Source: Ravibacter sp964559125 (GTDB taxonomy: Bacteria; Bacteroidota; Bacteroidia; Cytophagales; Spirosomataceae). Taken from it: a stretch of 64,000 nucleotides of DNA. The position numbers and the translations under genes are program-made. Shown in pieces: positions 17,952 to 26,695 of the stretch (positions within the stretch are counted from its first letter, which is position 1; the number at the start of each line of letters is the position of its first letter). A model generated the notes under the pieces. The model was not told the origin of the DNA. It searched no databases and saw nothing but the letters and a program-made list of their open reading frames with translations. The stretch covers positions 50,010 through 114,009 of the forward strand of contig CAZLGW010000019.1 in NCBI GenBank assembly GCA_964559125.1. Direction: 5' to 3'.

Positions 17952-19646
17952 ATGAAAAGGCAATTATATTGGGGTATTTTATTCTTACTTATGTCGTGTA
18001 ATTCTCTCGATTTAAACCCTTTATCGGAAGGATCCAGTGAGAATTGGTATACTGATGAAACGGAAGTAGAAATGGCTGTATCTTATTTGTTTACGGGAGA
18101 TAGGTTTTATCAATATGACATAATAGGAGGTGATTATACGGATAGACATTCTGATGATTGGTCCGGAAGAACCGAAACGACAGATATAACCGGAGGAACA
18201 CTTAATAGCCAAACTTCGTTTGTAGGGTTGTTATGGGAAAGAGCGTATGATTGTATAGCAGCATCAAATAGGATACTCCTAAACATAGAAAGATCAAGAG
18301 GGGCGGTTTCAGATGAAAAGTTAGATTACTATGCTGCAAATGCAAAATTTTCAAGGGCTAACAAATATGCCTACTTGATATTCCGATTTGGTGACGTTCC
18401 ATATTATGATGGAGTTTTAAGTATTGACGAAGCATTTTCTATGGGAAGAATTTCCAAGGAGGAGATTTTGACTAGAATATATGCGGACTATGACTTTGCC
18501 ATCGAACATTTACCTGTTCAATATGGGAGCAATGAAAATAAATTTGCCACCAAGGGGGCGGCTCTTGCAATGAAAGCACGTGTTGCCCTTTATATGCATG
18601 ATTTTAAGACCGCGAAAGAAGCTGCCAAAGCTTGTATAGATCTGGACACCTATCAGTTGCTGGATAATTACTCAGATCTCTATATAATACCTAATTCCAG
18701 GGAATCCATTTTTTGCTTCCCAAGATCGACTACTTTAGGAACACAGCTAGGCGGAACCAGAGGAATTGTATCCCGAACTTCAGGGGGATTTGGCTCTTGG
18801 AACCCCTCTTGGGATCTACTGCTATCCTATTTGTGTACAGACGGATTGACAATTGATAAATCTCCGTTATTTGATCCAAGAAATCCTTTTAAAAACAGGG
18901 ATCCCAGATGCTCAGAAACGATTGTACCGTTTGGTAGCTATTGGCTAGGGTACGGATTTCAGCCGCATCCGGATACCCTGACAGTACTCAACCTCAATAC
19001 AGGGCAAATGGTTTCTAACCAAGATAACAGGGCAGTAGTAGAATGGAGTTCGTTTAACGGGCTAATCTGGAAAAAAAAGGTAGATTTAAAATTACTCACT
19101 ACTGGGATTGATTATGATAATATTATTATTCGATATGCGGATGTCCTCCTTATGTATGCAGAAGCGAAGATCGAATTAAATGAAATCGATCAATCTGTGT
19201 TGGAGGCTATGAACCAGGTACGATCCAGAGCTTATGGAGTTCGATACGAGGATATTGATAGTTATCCTACCATTAAAGAGATGAGCCAGGAAGAGTTGAG
19301 GAAAATCCTTCGGATAGAGCGTAGGATGGAGTTCGCTTTTGAGGGACTACGATATCCCGATCTAGTGCGTTGGAGGTTGGCGGAAAAAGCGCTGAACAAA
19401 CCGATTTATGGGATGTTGGACGTGGAGGAGCTTCAGGAGAATGTAATTAAAAAAGGACTCTGGTTTTTCGGGGAGACTCCCAGAATTGACGCGGATGGTT
19501 TGCCTGATTTATCCGAACTCGCTAGTAAAAGGTTGATTAAGCAGCTTGTACCTAGAAAATTCGACGCCAGCAAACAATACCTGTGGCCTATTCCTGCATC
19601 TGAAATTATCATTAATCCCAATATCAAACAAAACTCCGGATATTAA
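17952..19646 (+). CDS. SusD/RagB-family nutrient-binding lipoprotein
   Basis: Surface-exposed partner of the preceding SusC, about 564 residues. The signal peptide MKRQLYWGILFLLMSC ends in a lipobox with the lipidated cysteine, and I use the ATG at 17952 because the one at 17943 only adds MTL before it. SusD landmarks are LLWERAYDCIAASNRILLNI, the helical-repeat core (ANAKFSRANKYAYLIFRFGD), GAALAMKARVALYMHDF, IRYADVLLMYAEAKIEL and RIERRMEFAFEGLRYPDLVRW, ending in INPNIKQNSGY. It is AT-rich throughout (33% GC in the line at 18361), like the barrel of its SusC and unlike the cytochrome genes that follow. Confidence 0.96.
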   Translation: MKRQLYWGILFLLMSCNSLDLNPLSEGSSENWYTDETEVEMAVSYLFTGDRFYQYDIIGGDYTDRHSDDWSGRTETTDITGGTLNSQTSFVGLLWERAYDCIAASNRILLNIERSRGAVSDEKLDYYAANAKFSRANKYAYLIFRFGDVPYYDGVLSIDEAFSMGRISKEEILTRIYADYDFAIEHLPVQYGSNENKFATKGAALAMKARVALYMHDFKTAKEAAKACIDLDTYQLLDNYSDLYIIPNSRESIFCFPRSTTLGTQLGGTRGIVSRTSGGFGSWNPSWDLLLSYLCTDGLTIDKSPLFDPRNPFKNRDPRCSETIVPFGSYWLGYGFQPHPDTLTVLNLNTGQMVSNQDNRAVVEWSSFNGLIWKKKVDLKLLTTGIDYDNIIIRYADVLLMYAEAKIELNEIDQSVLEAMNQVRSRAYGVRYEDIDSYPTIKEMSQEELRKILRIERRMEFAFEGLRYPDLVRWRLAEKALNKPIYGMLDVEELQENVIKKGLWFFGETPRIDADGLPDLSELASKRLIKQLVPRKFDASKQYLWPIPASEIIINPNIKQNSGY

Positions 19647-19654
19647 AATCTGAC

Positions 19655-19701
19655 TGAGGGAGACGTTGAGTTTGATCATTCCGTCTCTCTCAATCTGTTT
19701 T
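19655..19701 (+). terminator. hairpin with T-rich tail after susD
   Basis: TGAGGGAGACG (19655-19665) pairs with CGTCTCTCTCA (19682-19692) with a single mismatch around a 16-base loop, followed by ATCTGTTTT. It sits eight bases after the susD stop and 23 bases before the first cytochrome gene, so it is a plausible intrinsic terminator or attenuator that lowers downstream expression. Confidence 0.5.
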
Positions 19702-19714
19702 ATAACAAATTGCG

Positions 19715-22516
19715 ATGTACTTAGGCGTGGTAAAAATTGTCCTGAAAGAGTTTTCTCTAAGAATTTTCCTGTCTATCATTCTCCTTACGCCGACTATTAA
19801 TTCCTGTAATATCGGCAAAGAGGTAATTGACAAAGTCGACTATGACAAATTGGAACTTGGTTCTTTTGTCGAACCCGATTTCCCCTACATCACCACCTGC
19901 CTGGATGCCCGGAATATAGGGAGCAGCTTCCCGGATACCAATGTCGTGGCACGTGGTCTAGCAATCCAATTGGGAAATGGTGCCTATGCGTGTTTTGATA
20001 CGGACCTGCTAAGATGGTCAGTAGCCTGGACAGGAGATTTTATATCGCTGGTACTGCCGGCACAAGGGTCTTATAATGACTTCTTTAAGCGAAATAACAA
20101 TGAATTGCCTCAGGTATTAGGGAAACCCGCGTTGGCTACAGGGATGTACGCTGGTTGGTCAACAGGCAACCCGGTATTTCACGAAGTACGGGACAAATCG
20201 CAGGAAATGGAAGGGCTCTACTGGGGTCCGGTACCCTTGAATACCGGGCAATGGAAAGGCGTTTACCCATACGGACAATCCGTGATTTTATCTTACAAAG
20301 CTGGCTATTCAGACATCCTCGAGCTTCCCGGCAGTATACAAAAGGAGGGGATTACAGCTTTTACCAGGACATTCAGGGTCGGTAAGTCCGAAGAAAAACT
20401 ACTACTCCAGGTTGCAGAAGTTAGAAATGGGCGGAACGCACGCAATAGCGGGCAGGTCGGGCACATTTTTGATAGCTATGCCCGGGACTCTGTAACCTCA
20501 GTAGCGGTCACTGGAGTAGAGGCCGCCGTGAGTATAATCGACAGCCGCTACCTGGTTGTAGAACTACCCGCATCAGATCACGAAAGAGAGTTTTCTGTGC
20601 TGATACGGAAAGGCCCCGCAAAAGATACCACCGCTTTCCAGACCCTAACACACAGTTACAGCCGTTCAATCCCGGACTTCACCAGCGGCAGCCCCCGGCG
20701 TTGGAAAGAAGAAGTTACCACCAAAGGGATGATCAGCCCGGATACGGCAGCATTCGTTTCAGATATTTTAACGCTACCGTTACCGAACCCCTGGAAGCGG
20801 AATATCCGTGTTGCCGACATCAGCTTCTTTTCCGGGAGTAAAGCTGCTGTTTCTACCTATGAGGGCGATATCTGGATGGTAGAAGGCATCAGCGGGCGGC
20901 TTGACCGGCTTTCCTGGAGGAGGTTCGCCTCCGGCTTTTACGAACCCATGAGTATCGAAGTCTACAAAGGGCAGATTTTCGTCTATGGCAAGGAAGGGAT
21001 TGTCCGGCTGCACGACCTCAACGGCGACGGCGAGGCGGACTTTTACGAAAACTACTGCAATTTAATGCAACAGTCCACCGGCACCCGCGAGTGGGCTGCG
21101 GATATGACAATGGATCACGATGGCAACTTCTATATTGCCAAGGGGGGGCATGTGACGGGCTATAAGGGAGTACTCCCCTACCTTTCCAATATAGCGCCTA
21201 AAAATGTGTACCGGGCAAGTACCCGGCATAGCGGTTCTGTTTTGAAAATTTCCGCAGACGGTAAAAAGCTGGAGGTAATGGCTACCGGTCTCAGGATGCC
21301 CTACATTGGCCTTAACAGAAATACCGGCTTTCTAAGCGCATCCGATCAACAGGGCAATTTTGTACAGGCAACGCCCATCTATTCCGTCTCCCAAGGAGAC
21401 TATTTTGGTGTCCCGGTCACAAAACACAGGGAAGGAGAGCCGGAAATTGCAAACCCGATTACGTGGATCCCTCACCGGGTAGATCGCTCGGGCACCAGTC
21501 AAGCCTGGATAGACAGCGATAAAATGGGGTCTTTGAGCCGCCAGATGGTACACTTTTCTTTCGGACGCCCGGGGATTTTCAGGGTGTTATTGGATAGCTC
21601 AGCAAAAGTGATGCAAGGCGGAGTTGTCTATATCCAGGCGTCTTATCCTGCGCCGGTCCTGAAGGGAGAAACAAATCCCGGGGATGGTCATCTATATTCA
21701 GCCGGATTCAACAATTATGCAAGCAATTCTTTCGGGGTTTCTGCCTTGATCAGGCTGCGCTACACAGGTAAGCCCAGCTATATGCTCAATGGCTTCCAGG
21801 CAGGAAAACAAGGCATTCTGTTGTCATTCGATTCTGAACTGGACGAATATTCCGCAGGTGACGCTGCCAACTTTACGGTAAAGCGCTGGAGCTATAAGCG
21901 TACGGCACAATACGGTTCAGGGCATTTCAAGCCGGATGGCGCTCCCGGGGAAGAAGTATTGCCGGCACTGGCCTCCTATTTATCTGCGGATAAAAAGAAC
22001 ATCCTGCTGCTGATCCCGGATATGAAAAAGTCGGACCAGATGGAAGTGATGCATACACTTAAGGCCAGGGACGGAAAGGAAATAAAGGACGGGTTTTGGT
22101 TCAGCGTGTTCGGTCTGGAGGAGATCGATTTTAAACGGAAAGGGTTCAAAAACGTGGATCTGGCAAAACTGGAACTAACACCCGAACAAATCGCTGCATT
22201 GGTCAAAAGCGATCATCCCGTGACAGTTGACAGGGGAAGGGAGCTGTTTGCAGAAGTCGGATGTATTGGCTGTCATTCGCCGGGTAAAAAAACAGAAGGG
22301 ATGTATGGACCGCCGTTTCAGGGGATTTTTGGCACGAAACGAGAATTGGCTGACGGATCTTCCGTGCTGGTAGACGATGCTTACCTGAAAGAATCCATTT
22401 TAGAACCTTCCAGGAAAATAACGAAAGGCTACCAGGCAGAAATGCCTTCGTTTGAAGGTGTGCTTTCGGAAGCGGATATAGAATCTATCATATTCTATAT
22501 CAAGACTTTATACTAA
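19715..22516 (+). CDS. cytochrome c / beta-propeller lipoprotein, DUF6797-like (paralogue 1)
   Basis: Large exported redox protein of 933 residues. A hydrophobic signal ends in TPTINSC, a possible lipobox. The N-terminal domain (about 45-330; DTNVVARGLAIQLGNGAYAC, DLLRWSVAWTGDF) resembles what is annotated DUF6797. A sugar-dehydrogenase-like beta-propeller follows (VRVADISFFSG, STYEGDIWMVEG, GIVRLHDLNGDGEADFYENY, GLRMPYIGLNRNTG). The last about 100 residues form a monohaem cytochrome c with CIGCH at 850-854 and a likely axial Met in AEMPSFEG. Relatives are common in Planctomycetes-type PVC cytochrome proteins and in Bacteroidota. Catalytic oxidation of a sugar or polyol with electron transfer to haem is inference. 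It is followed after 16 bases by a close paralogue. Confidence 0.85.
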   Translation: MYLGVVKIVLKEFSLRIFLSIILLTPTINSCNIGKEVIDKVDYDKLELGSFVEPDFPYITTCLDARNIGSSFPDTNVVARGLAIQLGNGAYACFDTDLLRWSVAWTGDFISLVLPAQGSYNDFFKRNNNELPQVLGKPALATGMYAGWSTGNPVFHEVRDKSQEMEGLYWGPVPLNTGQWKGVYPYGQSVILSYKAGYSDILELPGSIQKEGITAFTRTFRVGKSEEKLLLQVAEVRNGRNARNSGQVGHIFDSYARDSVTSVAVTGVEAAVSIIDSRYLVVELPASDHEREFSVLIRKGPAKDTTAFQTLTHSYSRSIPDFTSGSPRRWKEEVTTKGMISPDTAAFVSDILTLPLPNPWKRNIRVADISFFSGSKAAVSTYEGDIWMVEGISGRLDRLSWRRFASGFYEPMSIEVYKGQIFVYGKEGIVRLHDLNGDGEADFYENYCNLMQQSTGTREWAADMTMDHDGNFYIAKGGHVTGYKGVLPYLSNIAPKNVYRASTRHSGSVLKISADGKKLEVMATGLRMPYIGLNRNTGFLSASDQQGNFVQATPIYSVSQGDYFGVPVTKHREGEPEIANPITWIPHRVDRSGTSQAWIDSDKMGSLSRQMVHFSFGRPGIFRVLLDSSAKVMQGGVVYIQASYPAPVLKGETNPGDGHLYSAGFNNYASNSFGVSALIRLRYTGKPSYMLNGFQAGKQGILLSFDSELDEYSAGDAANFTVKRWSYKRTAQYGSGHFKPDGAPGEEVLPALASYLSADKKNILLLIPDMKKSDQMEVMHTLKARDGKEIKDGFWFSVFGLEEIDFKRKGFKNVDLAKLELTPEQIAALVKSDHPVTVDRGRELFAEVGCIGCHSPGKKTEGMYGPPFQGIFGTKRELADGSSVLVDDAYLKESILEPSRKITKGYQAEMPSFEGVLSEADIESIIFYIKTLY

Positions 22517-22532
22517 TTAATAAAATCAGTCC

Positions 22533-25316
22533 ATGTGCTTCACAGAACTGAAAAAAGGGAAGAGGAAATATTACGGTTATTATGTCCTCTGCATGATGGC
22601 GTTCATAACGGTCTATGCCTGCCATACGGGGAAAGAAATCGTTCAAAAAAACGATTACCATTCGTTGAAGCTGGCACCATTCGTTGAGCCGAATTTCCCC
22701 TATATCAGCACGAGCCTGGATGCGAGGCGTATTGGGCACGGCCTTCCCGACACCAATGTGGTAGCAAGGGGACTCGCCATGCAACTGGGAAACGACGCGT
22801 ATGCCTGCTTCGATACTGATTTGCTGAGATGGTCCGTCGCCTGGACCGGGGACTTCTTAACGTTGGTATTGTCGGCCCAGGTATCCTATTCCGATTTTTT
22901 CAAAGAAAACAAAGACGAGTTGCCCGTCATAAAAGGAAAACCGGCAATTGCTACGGGTATGTATGCCGGGTGGTCGCTGGATCAACCTGCTTTTTATGAT
23001 CCGCGACCGGATTCCCAGAAAGTCGAAGGCTGGCGCTGGGGGCCGACTCCCACGACGGTAGGTCGCTGGAACGGGGCGTATATTTATGATAGTTCCGTTG
23101 TGCTCTCGTATTCAATCGGTAAAATTGAAATCGTCGAAATGCCGGGTAGCGAAACGAGAGAAGGAACTACAGTTTTTACAAGGGCCTTTAGAAAGGGAAA
23201 ATCCGATCGCCGGATATACCTGAATATCGGCGAAGTCAGAGACGGAACAAAAACGAGCCTCTCGGGAAATAGCGGCTATATTTTTCAGGGAGAACAGCGG
23301 GATTCGGTAACCGCCGTGTCAATGCTTGGAGGAAATGGCGCCGTAAATATTTTTGCCGACCGTTACATCACGATTGAGTTGCCCGAGTCGGACCGGACGG
23401 AAGAATTTACAATAGTTGTCTGGAAAGGCAGATCAGCCGATATTACTAAATTCGATGAAGTATCAAAACAGGTTGTCAAACGGTTTCCTGAATATAAAAA
23501 AGGAGGCTCCCTCCATTGGAAAGGCTACGTCGATACCGGGAAATCCTTAGCGCCGGATACGGCTGCTTTTGTTACAGACAGGATCATGCTCCCGCTTCCT
23601 AACCCGTGGCAGCGGAACGTGCGGGTAGCAGATATCGCATTCTTTTCTAACGGGAATGCTACGGTATCGACTTATGAAGGAGACATCTGGATCGCAGAAG
23701 GTCTGGATCACCTGTCGGGTAGAGTAAGATGGCATCGATATGCTTCTGGTCTTTTTGAACCCATGAGCATAGAAATAGTAAACGACCAGGTTTATGTATT
23801 TGGAAAGGACGGTATTACGCGCCTTCACGATCTGAACGGTGACGGGGAAGCAGACTATTACGAAAATTTCTGTAACCTCATGCATCAATCCGTGGGTGTG
23901 CGAGAGTGGGCGGCAGACATGGTTGCGGATCGGGAGAGCAACTTTTATATTGCTAAAGGAGGGCATGTTACCCAATATGGAAACTTGTTGCCTTATTTAT
24001 CAGGCAACAAGACCGAGCATCTATGGCGTGCCAGTACCCATCACAGCGGTTCCATTCTTAAAGTGTCGCCCGATGGAAAGGCGATGGAGACAATCGCTAC
24101 CGGACTACGGGTCCCGTATTTAGGCATCAACCGGGAGAAGGGTATCATTACGGTTTCAGACCAGCAGGGGAATTTCGTGCCGGCCACACCAATCTATACT
24201 TTGTCAAAGGATGACTATTTTGGTGTAGAAGTAGTGAAGCACCGGGACGACAGCCCCGAAATACCGGAACCTATCGTATGGATGTCGCACAAGGTCGAAC
24301 GTTCGGGCATTAGCCAGACCTGGATAGAGAACGGTAAAATGGGTCCTTTGAACAACGGGATGATCCATTTTTCTTTTGGCAGGCCGGGAGCTTTTCGGGT
24401 TGTGCTCGATAGTATGTCGCAGTCTGTACAGGGGGGAGTCGTACTAATCCATGGCGACTACCCTTCCCCTGTCATGAAAGGGGAAGTAAATCCCCGGGAC
24501 GGCCAGTTGTATATGGCCGGATTCAACAATTATGCAAGTAATTCAAGAGGGATAAGCGCTTTATTGCGTCTACGCTACACCGGACTGCCCAGCTGCATGA
24601 TCAATGGTTTTCAGGCGGGAGAAAAAGGAATTATTCTTTCGTTCGACTCGGAGCTGGATCGGGAAAGCATCATACCGGATCGTTTTCGGGTAAAGCGCTG
24701 GAATTACATGCGTACCGAGCAATATGGGTCGGGGCACTACAAAACCGATGGAAGTCCCGGCGAGGAGCAACTGACCATTTACTCTTCCCATTTGTCTGCC
24801 GACGGAAAGCGGGTTTTGCTGGTCGTCCCCGGGATGGAGAAAGCGCAACAGGTGGAAGTCGCTTATGATATCAAAGCTAAGTCCGGAAAGCCCGCAAAGG
24901 ACTATATCTGGCTCACTGTTAAAAACTTTTCGTCGCTGAATTTAGGAGAATTCCATGTAAGCGATATTGATCTGGAACCTGAGCCGGTTGTTGCAGCATC
25001 GGAAAAGAAAACAGAAGTAATCGCTTCAATAGAGCGAGGTAGGGAGCTATTCAACCAGATGGGATGTAGCGGCTGCCATTCTACCGGTGGTAAAACGATG
25101 GGGATGTACGGCCCGCCACTTGGAAAAATATTCGGGACCGTCCGACAGTTTGAAGACGGGACTGCTGCGAAAGTTGATGACGAATACTTGGTCGAGTCTA
25201 TTATGGAACCCTCGAAGCGGGTAGTAAAGGGGTATAATCCCCAAATGCCATCTTATCTGGGTATTCTATCCGATCCGGACGTAGAATCCATCATACTGTA
25301 TATCAGTAGATTGTAA
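22533..25316 (+). CDS. cytochrome c / beta-propeller lipoprotein, DUF6797-like (paralogue 2)
   Basis: Tandem paralogue of the preceding gene, 927 residues with the same layout and extensive identity along its length (DTNVVARGLAMQLGNDAYAC, STYEGDIWIAEG, ITRLHDLNGDGEADYYENF, FSFGRPGAFRVVLDS). The N-terminal hydrophobic segment ends in TVYAC, a possible lipobox, followed by HTGKEIVQKNDY, which matches the NIGKEVIDKVDY start of paralogue 1. The cytochrome domain carries CSGCH at 845-849 and Met in PQMPSYLG. Both copies are intact and both retain the haem motif, so this is duplication with divergence, perhaps giving two substrate specificities. It is followed by a porin-like gene after 20 bases. 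Confidence 0.85.
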   Translation: MCFTELKKGKRKYYGYYVLCMMAFITVYACHTGKEIVQKNDYHSLKLAPFVEPNFPYISTSLDARRIGHGLPDTNVVARGLAMQLGNDAYACFDTDLLRWSVAWTGDFLTLVLSAQVSYSDFFKENKDELPVIKGKPAIATGMYAGWSLDQPAFYDPRPDSQKVEGWRWGPTPTTVGRWNGAYIYDSSVVLSYSIGKIEIVEMPGSETREGTTVFTRAFRKGKSDRRIYLNIGEVRDGTKTSLSGNSGYIFQGEQRDSVTAVSMLGGNGAVNIFADRYITIELPESDRTEEFTIVVWKGRSADITKFDEVSKQVVKRFPEYKKGGSLHWKGYVDTGKSLAPDTAAFVTDRIMLPLPNPWQRNVRVADIAFFSNGNATVSTYEGDIWIAEGLDHLSGRVRWHRYASGLFEPMSIEIVNDQVYVFGKDGITRLHDLNGDGEADYYENFCNLMHQSVGVREWAADMVADRESNFYIAKGGHVTQYGNLLPYLSGNKTEHLWRASTHHSGSILKVSPDGKAMETIATGLRVPYLGINREKGIITVSDQQGNFVPATPIYTLSKDDYFGVEVVKHRDDSPEIPEPIVWMSHKVERSGISQTWIENGKMGPLNNGMIHFSFGRPGAFRVVLDSMSQSVQGGVVLIHGDYPSPVMKGEVNPRDGQLYMAGFNNYASNSRGISALLRLRYTGLPSCMINGFQAGEKGIILSFDSELDRESIIPDRFRVKRWNYMRTEQYGSGHYKTDGSPGEEQLTIYSSHLSADGKRVLLVVPGMEKAQQVEVAYDIKAKSGKPAKDYIWLTVKNFSSLNLGEFHVSDIDLEPEPVVAASEKKTEVIASIERGRELFNQMGCSGCHSTGGKTMGMYGPPLGKIFGTVRQFEDGTAAKVDDEYLVESIMEPSKRVVKGYNPQMPSYLGILSDPDVESIILYISRL

Positions 25317-25336
25317 AAAAAAGTATAGTAGCAGAC

Positions 25337-26638
25337 ATGGCAAGAGTATGGCATTTGTTAATACTAACCGCATTCGGAATATCTATGCAGGCTACTATTT
25401 GCCGGGGGAGTATATACAATACAGATTCCTGTGTTTCACAGAAGGCTGTGGAGAACAAAGTCCTTCGCTTTTCCGGCTTTATTAAAAATGACATTTTCTT
25501 CGACACCCGCCAGACAGTTAATGCCCGCGAAGCGCTTGTAGCCTTATACCCTGAAAATATCTTTTTTGATTCAAACCAGAAAGACATTAACGCCCGGTCC
25601 AGTATGAATATGTTGGGTATTCACTCGAGACTCAGAAGTGAGATCAAAGGTCCCTCATTTCTCTCGGCCGAATCACGCGGACTGGTTGAAGTGGATTTCT
25701 ACGGAAACGAAAACAAATACTTCAGTGACCTGAACGGTGTCCGGCTTTTTAATGCGTATTTTAAACTTAACTGGCCAACTACTGAGCTTATGATTGGCCA
25801 GGATTGGCACCCGATGTCTATCCAGGTTTTTTTCCCCGGTACGGTTGCTTTCAGCGCAGGAGCACCGTTTCATCCCATGTCGCGAAATCCGCAAGTACGC
25901 GTCAGACAGTCATTTGGTAATACTTCTTTGCTTGGGGCTGTATTATACCAGCGCGATTTTACCGGTACAGGTCCGGATGGTCCGGGTTCGCAATATCTCA
26001 GGAACTCCGGAATTCCCAATCTTCATATACAAGCACTCTGTGGAAATGATTCGCTTACGGTTTCGGGTGGGGTTGGAGCAGATTATAAAAAAGTAGTCCC
26101 CCGACTTTTTTATATAAACACACAAGGCGATCTCTTCAGATCCGGCCAGTCACTTTCCAGTGTTTCGCTAACCGGGTTTATCAGTATCAGGTCAAAGATG
26201 TTTTCAGTAAAAGCACAGGGCGTTTTTGCCCAGAACGCTTATGACCTCCTTTTGATCGGTGGATATGCGGAAAGCCGGTACACAGACGACGATAACGTCG
26301 AAACAGAATACCGGAATCTGAACACGGCTTCGGGTTGGATAGACATCCAATCCAACAGGAAGGTTTTCAACTTTGGTATTTTTTGCGGCTACACCGAAAA
26401 CCTGGGGGCAGGAAATAAAATCGGTGGAGCTTTTTATGCCAGGGGAGCAGACATTAACAGTATATACCGGATCGCACCTCGTTTAGTATACGCGCCCGGT
26501 GCCGTCGGGATCTCGCTTGAAGAGGAATGTACCACGGCTTCTTATGGACGCCAGAACAGCAACGGGAAAGGAAAGGCGACCCACTCTGCGCCGGTAGCTA
26601 ATTTCAGAACACTTCTTTCGGTCAGGTTTTCTTTTTGA
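25337..26638 (+). CDS. outer membrane porin-like beta-barrel protein
   Basis: Exported protein of 433 residues with a signal peptide (MARVWHLLILTAFGISMQATICRG), alternating amphipathic strands rich in aromatic girdle residues, and a C-terminal strand ending in phenylalanine (LLSVRFSF), as outer membrane barrels do. FSGFIKNDIFFDTRQTVNAR at the start and LMIGQDWHPMSIQVFFPGTV in the middle resemble the DcaP-like/trimeric porin type of Bacteroidota proteins; the match is by eye. It is 20 bases after the second cytochrome gene and 57 before the oxidoreductase, so it probably belongs to the same operon and could pass a product or substrate of the cytochrome proteins. Confidence 0.7.
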   Translation: MARVWHLLILTAFGISMQATICRGSIYNTDSCVSQKAVENKVLRFSGFIKNDIFFDTRQTVNAREALVALYPENIFFDSNQKDINARSSMNMLGIHSRLRSEIKGPSFLSAESRGLVEVDFYGNENKYFSDLNGVRLFNAYFKLNWPTTELMIGQDWHPMSIQVFFPGTVAFSAGAPFHPMSRNPQVRVRQSFGNTSLLGAVLYQRDFTGTGPDGPGSQYLRNSGIPNLHIQALCGNDSLTVSGGVGADYKKVVPRLFYINTQGDLFRSGQSLSSVSLTGFISIRSKMFSVKAQGVFAQNAYDLLLIGGYAESRYTDDDNVETEYRNLNTASGWIDIQSNRKVFNFGIFCGYTENLGAGNKIGGAFYARGADINSIYRIAPRLVYAPGAVGISLEEECTTASYGRQNSNGKGKATHSAPVANFRTLLSVRFSF

Positions 26639-26695
26639 AAAATTAACGGTCATTGTATTTTTTTGAGCCAGTCGAACAACAAATTAGCAAACAAC

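Noticed and set aside
19715..25316. The two cytochrome genes as a frameshifted or broken duplicate
   Set aside because: Both frames are complete with intact signal, propeller and CxxCH, so they are two functional paralogues.
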